NCBI GenBank assembly: GCA_033725935.1
Contig: MU867075.1
Location: forward strand, 186,001 to 250,000
Reading direction: 5' to 3'
Length of the DNA: 64,000 nt
Source: Cladorrhinum sp. PSN259
Lineage: Eukaryota; Ascomycota; Sordariomycetes; Sordariales; Podosporaceae
In this document: positions 9,763-18,700 of the stretch, piece after piece
Position numbering within the stretch: the first letter of the stretch is position 1
Layout: each line of letters opens with the position of its first letter
Program-made: the position numbers and the translations under genes
Notes under the pieces: model-generated
Told to the model about the DNA's origin: nothing
The model's database searches: none
The model's input: only the letters and a program-made list of their open reading frames with translations

Positions 9763-10421
9763 CTTGGCGGCGCGATATGAAGTGCGGCTGTCAATTGCGC
9801 TTTTGCGACTTGCGACTTTTGCGATGCGACTGTTTACTGACTGCGGGGCAGTGGTTCGTAGGTGGAGGGTGACGGAGGACGGCGGGGTTGTTCCTGGTCG
9901 AACGCAGTGGGCGCAACTTCTTGAGGACGGAATTGAAGTCGCTAGGTTTGTAGAAAATGAATTCGGATTTGCTTTCTTCTAGAGAAAAAAAATATATATC
10001 GTGGAATAGATGTTGGTAGCTCAGCTGCGCATCGGTGAAGCTGCTGTCTGTTTTCTTATCGAGAGACGCGCCTTATCAACATTTTCGGCGCGTGGTTGGT
10101 CTGCATGGCTGTTTAAGCGGAAAGTAATTAGGTTAGGGTTAGACGTGCCTGGTGGAAAGGGACTTGGGGGGTACCTCTCAAGGGTTCCCATTTCCTCATT
10201 CCTTAATCATGATACTCCACCAAACATTTTTTATATCTAGAAAAAGAAGTCACCAAGCGGCGAGCAATAAATATCAGTAGAATCTATCTATCCTTGATGC
10301 CTATTAAAAATTCCGTCCCGCGGTGTCCAAACAATTCTGCGCCCACCAAAAAGCGCATAGACGATATCCACAAGCCTCCTGTTTGTTCCATTCCAAATTC
10401 CCCTTTTTTGCCCATGCCCAT
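9763..10421. other. Upstream region of CDC26, downstream of aspartic protease
   Basis: This 659-bp spacer contains the CDC26 promoter. It holds near-MBF hexamers ACGCGC (10066..10071) and GCGCGT (10088..10093), each one base from the MBF core, and a telomere-like TTAGGTTAGGGTTAG at 10128..10142. An open frame of 88 codons antisense to the CDC26 start shows no family features. Confidence 0.55.
10128..10142 (+). repeat. Short interstitial telomere-like sequence
   Basis: TTAGGTTAGGGTTAG is two and a half units of the fungal telomere repeat TTAGGG, with one base missing in the first unit. It lies about 370 bp upstream of the CDC26 ATG. Such teloboxes are known binding sites for Tbf1/TRF-like Myb proteins. 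Function here is inferred. Confidence 0.6.
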
Positions 10422-11891
10422 CTACCGTCCACTCCTTGGCGCAAATCCCAGCTTCTTATCCCCTACATGGAACATTGTCCATTGAGCCTTGAAGAACACA
10501 TCTCCATAGATGGCATCAGGGGCACCAGGTCCACCGTACCAACCCTGTAAACCACCGTAGCAGATATTGTCCGCTGCGGGGTCGTCCTGGTCGTCAATCG
10601 CAAACTTGAACAGTTCACCTGGAATCACGGCCTTGTATTTCCCAATATGCAGTGTGAGTTCTGGCAGGAAGGCGTCGCAGGGGAATACCCATGCATCACC
10701 CGAAGCACGCGACATGTGAGCACCTGCAACTTGCAACCAATAAGCTTGCGCAATGGCGGCGGGAAGCAGTAGAAGTGTAGTTCCTGTGTCGGCGATGGCG
10801 TTGTGAGGCATGGGCACAACAATGGACGAGAGATTTCCATTGGTACCGTTCGAGCCCGTGGAGAAGCCGCTGACTTCAAACTGCCAAAAACCTTTCGAGC
10901 TATCAACTTCCACGAAAGTGAGAGGCCCGATGAATTCGGTCTCGTCGATGAAACCAAAGTTGTAATTGCCAGCTTTTAAGGGTTAGTCAATGAGGTAAAA
11001 AGGACAGGAAGAAGGTGACTCACGCTCGGCTTTCCTGAGATTGACGGTGAATAGGGGCTTCGCCAGATACCCGAGTGCATTTGAAATGAATGTCTTCTGC
11101 TTGCTTGGCCTAACTTGGTTGATGGAGTCGAAACCTAGACCCACGAGACCAGAGCTTGCTGCATCTTGTGTGAACTGCTCCGCCACCATTTGTGCTGACT
11201 CGATGGCTTGCTGGGGAACGGTGACACCGCCGATGCTGACTTTGTCTAGGTAAACGTTGCCAGACGCGTGACTACCGTCACCGTAAGAGATTTTCCAGGT
11301 TTGGTTGTCAAGCTTCCTGGCTGTTGAGCTCTCATTGATATTGTAGAGTTTCTGTCCGCCAAGTGCACCGGCCGCTGTCTCGCTGCTGAATACCCATAGG
11401 TCAGAAGAACCGGTATCAAAGTTGAGCATCAGTGTTTGAGGAGGAGTGCCGATATCAACAGGAGCCAGGTATTCAATATCCTGACCTTGGGGGTTGGCAG
11501 GGACTTCGGAATTGCTCGGAGGTGGTGATACTGTCTTGTTTGCAAACGGAACCCGCCCGTTCCTGGTGTTGTTTGTGTATGGTGGCTCTCTGTCTCCTGA
11601 TTCGGAGTCCAAGACTTTGGCATTGACTTTTGAATGAAAGTCCATGCCGAGATCTGCAAGTATTTTGTGGAAGACATCATGGAGATGGCTCGGCATTTTC
11701 TGATGGTATTTTTCGTAAGCTTGAGCCAATGCTCGAGGGCCTTTGCCATGTTGTCGGAAATGAACGTTGGCAACTTGTGAGAGCCTGAAGGACCGGCCTT
11801 GTATATGCTGAGGTTGTGAAGGTGCTGCAGCAGTGAAAGTGACTGATGAAGAGAGCGTTGCTGCAAACGCAGCAACGTTGGCGAACTTCAT
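10422..11891 (-). CDS. Secreted pepsin-type aspartic protease (family A1)
   Basis: Extracellular acid endopeptidase of 472 residues. Exons are 11891..11024 and 10972..10422; the 51-bp intron (donor GTGAGT, branch TGACTAAC, acceptor AAG) joins NLRKAE to PGNYNFGFID. It starts with a signal peptide (MKFANVAAFAATLSSSVTF, cleavage near AAA/AP). A propeptide of about 120 residues follows, then the mature enzyme beginning near EYLAPVDIGTPPQ. Catalytic Asp159 is in FDTGSSDLW and Asp351 in ADTGTTLLLLP. The flap motif SYGDGS is also present, so the enzyme looks intact. The C-terminus ends soon after GDVFFKAQ and KKLGFAP, as in soluble endothiapepsin/aspergillopepsin relatives. No GPI-type Ser/Thr tail is seen, so secretion to the medium is likelier than a yapsin-like surface location. 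Confidence 0.95.
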
Positions 11892-13278
11892 GGCAAATGA
11901 GGGCTTTACAAGGAATGAAAGCAGCGAAGGAAAACCAAAAAAACAAAGAGAGAAGGTTTAACAGAATGAGTGACCAATTTATCTACCACTAGGTAGACTA
12001 AAGAGGAGAGGAAAGAACCAAGAAAGTACAACAGGAAATGTTCCAACAATTTGTACGGATGGCATCCTGAAAGGCTTTCTCGTGTCAACAGTCGTACGGC
12101 ATACAACCAAGGCAGTGAGTTATGTGGTGGCGCCTGGGTCCGGAAGCTAAGGACCGGTACACAGGAATGGAATATGATAGGAAGCCAAAAGTCGTCCCAT
12201 CCCTGAACCGTCTGGGGATACAGACGAGATCAACAGTCTCGAAACCAACGAGGTGGACATGCCATGGTCATCCCAATTTGATATAGTGGGGTCCCTGCTT
12301 GAAGCCGTGCAAACACAGCGAACCGGAGAGTGCGCATGGTTGGCGTGGAGGTGTCCATGACCCATGTGGTGGTCCCCGAAGTAATTGGTTAAGTAACGTG
12401 CAAGATCCAGGGGCTTTGTCCCACCACTCACTGTATTGGATGCATGGGACCTCTCAACGGTTTTTGGATGAGCTGTGAACAAAGCTTGTCAACATGAAAC
12501 AGGCATCTTTGAGAGAGTCAAAAGATCATCAGGGGCCTGTTCTTATTTCCATGATTGGTTCCTTGCTGTTGGGAACCGAGCCCCGCCGCCGCCTCCTCCG
12601 CTCCGAGGGTCCGCCGATCCCGATCACCGAATTTGGACGAAATTCGCATCTCTGCATCTCTGCATCTCTGCCGTACTTGGAAAGACATGTCTAAGATAGC
12701 CAACTGTCTTGCATTATATGTCGTGTCCCGTTGACGCCGTGCAACGCTCTTCAAAGCCCGGCAACAATCAAAACCCGCGCAAATTCTCGATAACTGAGTG
12801 ATGGTGGAATGATTAAGATGATTCTGTGTCTCTCAAAAATAAGAATGTAGCCCAAATGTTTGGATGAAGATGCGAGAATAGATAAAGCAGAATTCCCCTC
12901 CCTTTTCTTCGAGATCGAACAAGAAATGAGATTGACAACTGTCAGCCAGCTGCCGCTCAAATCTCAGCCAATATATTTGAGAGAAATGCCAGCTGACCAA
13001 GCGTCCTTCTCGATGTGGTGTGTTAGACCACCACTGCCATGCCACCAGTGTCGGGCTGGCGCGATGACGCGGCTGCCTGACGACGAGGCCAACAGAACAC
13101 ATTTTTAAGTTTCGAGGTGGCTTCTCGATTCTTCTCTTAGGGTTTCTAATTTGTCACTTTAAGTGCTGAATAACTGCCTTCATAGCCAAAAATTCTGTGT
13201 GGTATATCAAACAAGTTTGCCAGCAAGCTCCTGCAACCTTCGAGCCCCCCTTTCATTGTCTTCAACCCACCGCCCAAA
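11892..13278. other. Divergent intergenic region, aspartic protease and WSS1-like gene
   Basis: This 1.4-kb spacer holds two opposing promoters. A small direct repeat of the octamer CTGCATCT occurs about three times near 12649-12672. A TTAGGGTTT element at 13138..13146 lies 130 bp before the WSS1-like ATG. No reading frame with family features was found. Confidence 0.55.
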
Positions 13279-14595
13279 ATGACCTCTGAGCTAAACCCTC
13301 TCATTGGGTCTTTCAGGCACCTCCAAGCCCTCCGCCGCCAGGATGAAGCTCTGCACACTTTGAAAAGGATAGCTTCCATGGTCAAACCCATAATGAGAGC
13401 CAGGCAATGGAGGGTCGGCGAGCTATGCGAATTCTATCCAGACCAACAAAACCTACTCGGACTCAACGTTAACAAGGGAAGGAGCATTATGATTCGTCTC
13501 CGTTATCCAGGCGATCAAAACCAGTTTCTACCGTTCGAATCTGTTGTGGACACCATGCTCCATGAGCTTTGCCATAATGTTCGGGGACCCCACGATCAAC
13601 AGTTCCAGGCCCTATGGGATCAGCTTCGGGAGGAGCTTGATGGCTTAATTATGAAAGGCTACACAGGTGAAGGTTTCCTCAGCAAAGGTCACCATCTTGG
13701 CGGTCACCGCATTCCCCAACATGAAAGACTACGACAGACCCGAGCAGAAGCCGAGAGGCGTAAACCTCCTCCTCCACGGTCACTCGGTCACAGACTAGGC
13801 GGATCCAGACCACCACCAGATGAAAATATTCGAAGTGTCATAGTCCGCTCTATAGAACGCCGTAACATGGGTAGTCAGAACTGTGCAAATCAAAACAAGA
13901 ACGACAAAGAAATCGAAGCAATATCTGAGCAGTGGCGAAGAAACGGCTTCCGAACTCAAGCAGAAGAAGAAGCAGCCAATGAAGCAGCCATCGCTCAAGC
14001 TCTATGGGAACTGGTTCAAGAGGAAAAGAAGGCAGAGTATGGAGACCAGTACATCCCTCCCAGTTCACAGAACCCAACCGGTAATGGTGGCGCTTCCCTC
14101 CGGGATGCCATCAGAAGCAGTCAGCTCACAGAGTACTATGCCCCCGAAGCATCAATATCGCGAGCACCACCAGTTCCATACGCAACTAGACCACCTTCTG
14201 TCCCGAATGCACCAAGGCCACCACCGCCACCAACACTGTCACCACCAAAAACCGACAACTATTGGATATGTAACCTCTGCACATTAGAGAACCCGCTCAA
14301 CGCTGAGAAATGTGAAGTCTGCGAAGCCCCGGGTCCGGTTATCAGACGTCCCCAGTCAAGTACCTCCGAAGTGATCGATTTGACGTTGAGCCCCCCAAAG
14401 AAGAAACCTTCAACTTCATCATCCTCAAGACCACCAAATCAAGGAAACAGTAGCAGCAGTCGGCCATCATCATCATACCATCAGCCACCACCACGGCCGC
14501 GTCAATCAACTTGGACCTGCAATTACTGCCCCAACGTTATGGATAGTCAATGGTGGACTTGTTCAATGTGTGGAAACATGAAGGATAAATCATGA
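13279..14595 (+). CDS. Wss1/SPRTN-like WLM metalloprotease with two RanBP2-type zinc fingers
   Basis: DNA-dependent, SUMO-linked protease that in yeast (Wss1) clears DNA-protein crosslinks with Cdc48. The 438-residue protein is uninterrupted. The WLM domain (about 1-190) contains the zinc-binding HELCH motif (His95, Glu96, His99) followed by GPH, giving a third ligand at His105. A Pro-rich linker follows. Two RanBP2/Npl4-type fingers each start with Trp: residues 329-352 (C-x2-C-x10-C-x2-C) and 412-434. Between them, VIDLTL at about 365 followed by SPPKKK is a good SUMO-interacting motif. The combination of WLM, zinc fingers and SIM supports Wss1 rather than the other WLM families. A basic Arg/Ala segment at about 155-165 resembles a Cdc48-binding VIM, which is inference. 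ATG 13279 follows CAAA and places the WLM domain at the expected distance. Confidence 0.92.
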   Translation: MTSELNPLIGSFRHLQALRRQDEALHTLKRIASMVKPIMRARQWRVGELCEFYPDQQNLLGLNVNKGRSIMIRLRYPGDQNQFLPFESVVDTMLHELCHNVRGPHDQQFQALWDQLREELDGLIMKGYTGEGFLSKGHHLGGHRIPQHERLRQTRAEAERRKPPPPRSLGHRLGGSRPPPDENIRSVIVRSIERRNMGSQNCANQNKNDKEIEAISEQWRRNGFRTQAEEEAANEAAIAQALWELVQEEKKAEYGDQYIPPSSQNPTGNGGASLRDAIRSSQLTEYYAPEASISRAPPVPYATRPPSVPNAPRPPPPPTLSPPKTDNYWICNLCTLENPLNAEKCEVCEAPGPVIRRPQSSTSEVIDLTLSPPKKKPSTSSSSRPPNQGNSSSSRPSSSYHQPPPRPRQSTWTCNYCPNVMDSQWWTCSMCGNMKDKS

Positions 14596-15710
14596 GAAGC
14601 TGTAGACTGCAGAGCAACGAGATAGAAACGCGGCATCATGTATTACAAGGATAATGTTTAGGTTTTTGAAATGGGTAGATGTAGAGGTAAATGATAGCTA
14701 AATATTTTTCTTTTGTTTAGAATGTGTGTATCTTCGTACCTGGCTAGATTTCTTCAAGTTGGACATGGGAAAAGGCATGATCAACGTAATACACTCGTTT
14801 TAGAGCATAATATAGACTAGGGTATCAATATTTTGACAATTTTTTTTTCTGTTTTTTTTTTTTTTTTTTTTGGGCTGTATCGAACTATTTCTTTCAGACC
14901 ACCCTTCAGTGTAACTCGCCTTCTTCTCCTTTAATTTGCCAAACATCACACATCACCTTGACCTTCTAATCCCTCACTCTCAGCTCTCCCCATCCCAATT
15001 CTCGGTGCCAGCTCCCTCCAGTCTTGCTTTACTGCATCTCTCATCGCAGGTTGCTGAAACCAAAATCTTCCTTCACCCGATCTTAGTGTAACAATTCAAT
15101 CAACAGCACCAAAAAAAAAAAAAAAAAAAAAAAAAAGGGGGTAAGAAAAGAAAAGGGGGGGGGGGGGGAAAGATTACAGAATTTTGTTAATTTTTTTTTC
15201 TCATAAACTCCCACCGAATCCCTTTCCCTTTACTTTCACCCGTTTAGCTACCCAGGACGGTCTACAAATCCCCCTCCCATCCCTTCTTTTCCCTTCCCTT
15301 CCTCCGATGTCAAAACATGAAAGAAGCCAACCAACCCACAAACCCCTAAAAAAGCCCATTCTTTAAACGGCCGAAAAAAAAAACCCATTGTAAAACGCCT
15401 TGCTTTGAAAAATTGCATTACCTGCGTGCTGCCCGCCCCATTTTTGTTCTCTTAGTGAAATCCCCCCATGAATGCAAAGAAGAAAAGAAGTAGAAAAAAA
15501 AAAGAAAGCATTAAGTTATGAGTGCTCAAAACAGCCGATCTCGCCATCCCTGTCCCATTCCGTCCACGTACGACTCTCTTTGCTCCATCCAGTCATCCTT
15601 CGAAACAGCACCACTCATTTCGTCTCGTGTCTCGCTTTCATCCTATTCTCATGGAAAGTGCAAAAGCCATCCCGGCAACCCAGGTAAGGTTGCCCTCAGT
15701 GGCACCCTCC
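14596..15710. other. Convergent spacer between WSS1-like gene and TAF2, rich in homopolymers
   Basis: Both flanking genes end here. The 1.1-kb interval contains T20 at 14852..14871, A26 at 15111..15136 and G14 at 15155..15168, plus many C/T-rich stretches. No supported gene. The runs are reported as separate findings. Confidence 0.6.
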
Positions 15711-18700
15711 TCAAAGAGGTCCCCTGGGCGGAGAAGCCTGCGACGACGACCCAGAAGGCTTCAACTTGAGCTTAATCACCTTCCTCGGTGGATCACCACC
15801 ACCTTGGCTACTAGCACCATGCGCAGAAGGAGGGACATGGCTGTGCGAGGGCGCAGAAGAAGGCAACGGCTTTCTCTGCTTCGGAACTCCCTGACTCCCT
15901 GCACCAGAAGCCGAGCCACTGCCTAAGCTACTTCCAACCCGATCACGGTCCCGGTCACGGTCACGGTCTCGATCCCGGTCACGGTCACGGTCTCGATCTC
16001 GATCTCGATCACGATCACGGTCACGGTCACGGTCACGGTCACGGTCACGGTCACCACCCAGCCCAGGCGTACCGCGCCCACTATGCGCAGGTGATCCATG
16101 TCTCGAAGAGGGGTTTGAAGCCCTGTTGTGCAAACCAAACCCAGGACGACCAAGCGGAGTAGCAACAATAGTACTGGAGACAGGAGTAGAGACCGAAGTA
16201 GACGACTTGGCCGGACGGTAAGTGCGCAAGATGTTATTGTAAATCCGTCCAGGAAGTCTCTCCCAGGCAGTGAACTTGATCCTGACAAGCTTTGACCTCC
16301 CGCCGTTTCTCTGTGGCGCCGAACCACCTCCACTACCTCCATTCTCCACTCTAGCCAGCTTCTTTGGTGGTCTCGGGTCGTGACTGTCGTTCCGACCACG
16401 GTCATCAGGCCCTTCGTCGCTCTTGCGTTTCTTGACTGGCGGGAACTTGGGCTTTTTCTCGTGCGGCCTCGCTGAGGAGAAACCATTCGGCTGGTCGCGT
16501 GAAGAGAATGATGCCGACGCAACAGATGGCGGTGGTGGAGGAGAAGCTACGAGTGGGGTCTGCACCCGTGGTCTTGGAATGGCAGCACGAACCACCGAGG
16601 TCGAATCTGAAGCAGAAGCGGCTGTAGACACCGCAGAACCCGGCAACGGAGTCCTCGGAACCGTGGCAGAGATCGAGTCTTTGCGAACAGGAGGACCAAG
16701 AGCTGATGGGGTACCCGGGATACTCCCTGACGGGCCACTGAACGAAGGTTTCGAGCTCAACTTGATCTTCTTCGGCTCTGGAGGCCTAGTTGGCTCCACT
16801 GGCACTGGGGCCGGCAACTCAGGCATCTTCTTGTTCCTAGGCTCAGTTCGATACACGGTCCAGAACTTCATGAACAGCTCCTTCTTAGGGCGAGCATGTT
16901 CCACGAGCATAGGATTAACCTTTGCATTAACCATGGTTGGTTCGCGCGTAACCTTCCATATTTTGGGATAATTAAAGGTCATGAGAAGCGAGTCATCAGG
17001 CTCGAACATGGCTGAGCAGAGATCCAACAAATTGAACTTCTCCTTGGCACTAATGTAAGGTGTCTCAATTGCCTTCCAGAGAACAATCTGCAGCTCGGTA
17101 TTGCCCTTGATTTCCTCCTTCAAGGCTGCAAGTGTTTGCTGAATGCTCTGATTGCGGGTAGCATCAAGCTTTCTCTGCTGGATTTCCGCCTCTCCTTGCT
17201 CAATGACCAGCCCACCATCGTCGATCGCCAGTACATCAGGCTCAGCCTGGTGAGCTTTGTTTTCTCCGAGAGCGACGGCCGCCATGCCCTTGCACAGGAT
17301 TTTAAAGAGGCGGTCGCGCACGAAAGGAGATGGATCCGTGCTAACGTTTGCGAGAAGCAACTTCATGATAGGCGCCTTGGCCAGCTGCCCGAGCTCGACG
17401 AGGCATTCAAATGCTTTGATGCGGACGAGGTCCAAGTTGTCATCTTGAAGGTACTGAACGAACTCGAGGGGCTGGACTGGGATAACTTTGGCTTTCATGA
17501 GTCTCATTTTGCAATTCAGAGCTGTAATGGTCCAAATGTTTTGGTACGTCTCTGTCCACTCGTCCATGCGGCGATACTTGTCAATCTCCTCGATGACCTT
17601 GTTGATGAACTGGCGAAATTCCTCATCGTCATCATCATACTTATTCAGACTCGACAACAAATCTTTCTCTCCATCGTGCCTGTCAGGAATCACAGAGGTT
17701 ACCAAAGATTCCAGCAAGATTGCGATGTAGTGCTCATCTGAGTATTCATTGACCATGTTGTCGTTGAATAGAAGCAAATCGAGGAGGAAAGTCCGAGAAA
17801 GTCGCGAACACCTCCCGTTCTCCCGGGTCCGCGCGATGGCGGGTAGCAAGGCACATTGGACTGCGTATTGAGCCTTATCCGAGAAATCGTTAGGCGACGG
17901 CGGAAATGTGACAGAACCATTCTTTGCAGTTATCTTATCGCAGAAGAAGTGACGAAAGATCAACATGAGGTGAGCCTGACCGATGTGATTGAGATCGGGA
18001 TCTGCCATTTTGGGGAGATCCTCAATTGCCATTGTCCGGATACCATGGTAGTAGCGACGATCCATCGCTGTTCTGGTCTCAATAGTCGAGAGAACTCCGC
18101 CGCCTTTGTTCCTCTTCCAATACAGCATCGCGTCTTGATGGGCAACGACATCTCGGTCCTGTTGTAGCTGGGCGAGGTACATGTATGGTGGCATGTCGGT
18201 AATCCACTCGCACAGCCACTCGTGGTTGCAATCCCACCGGATCCATTCGTATGACTCTTGATCCATCTGAAGCTGTGTGTTCTCAGACCAGTCCTGAAGC
18301 CCCCAGTCCTTTACGTCTTGATCACTTGTAAGGATATCACCTAGCATGCTGAAATAGACGACGTCATCGTCCTGATTGTCCACGTTGTTGCTGGTTGCAG
18401 CGGCGGTGGCTTTCTTGGTGCGCTTCATTCGCTTGTACTTCGTATTGTAGGCAATTTGAAGAGATGTCACCCCCTTATCCTTCTCCGAGATTTCGAGGTA
18501 ATGCTCATAAGGCGTACCATCGGCCTCGTGGATTCGAATAGTGATCGGACCGGTAAAGGCTTTCGGTACCGGAGCAGCCCAGACATCGTGATTGAATTCT
18601 TGTAACTCCCTGAGGAAATCCTCCTTGGTGATGGCTTTTTGTGCGTTGTCTCTCCCCTGAGTCTGTGTAATAGTGATGTCCACGTTCAAGTTCTTCTTGT

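Noticed and set aside
15923..16522. 199-codon frame in TAF2 with a Val-Thr repeat
   Set aside because: Another frame of the Asp-Arg hexamer repeat inside the TAF2 coding region.
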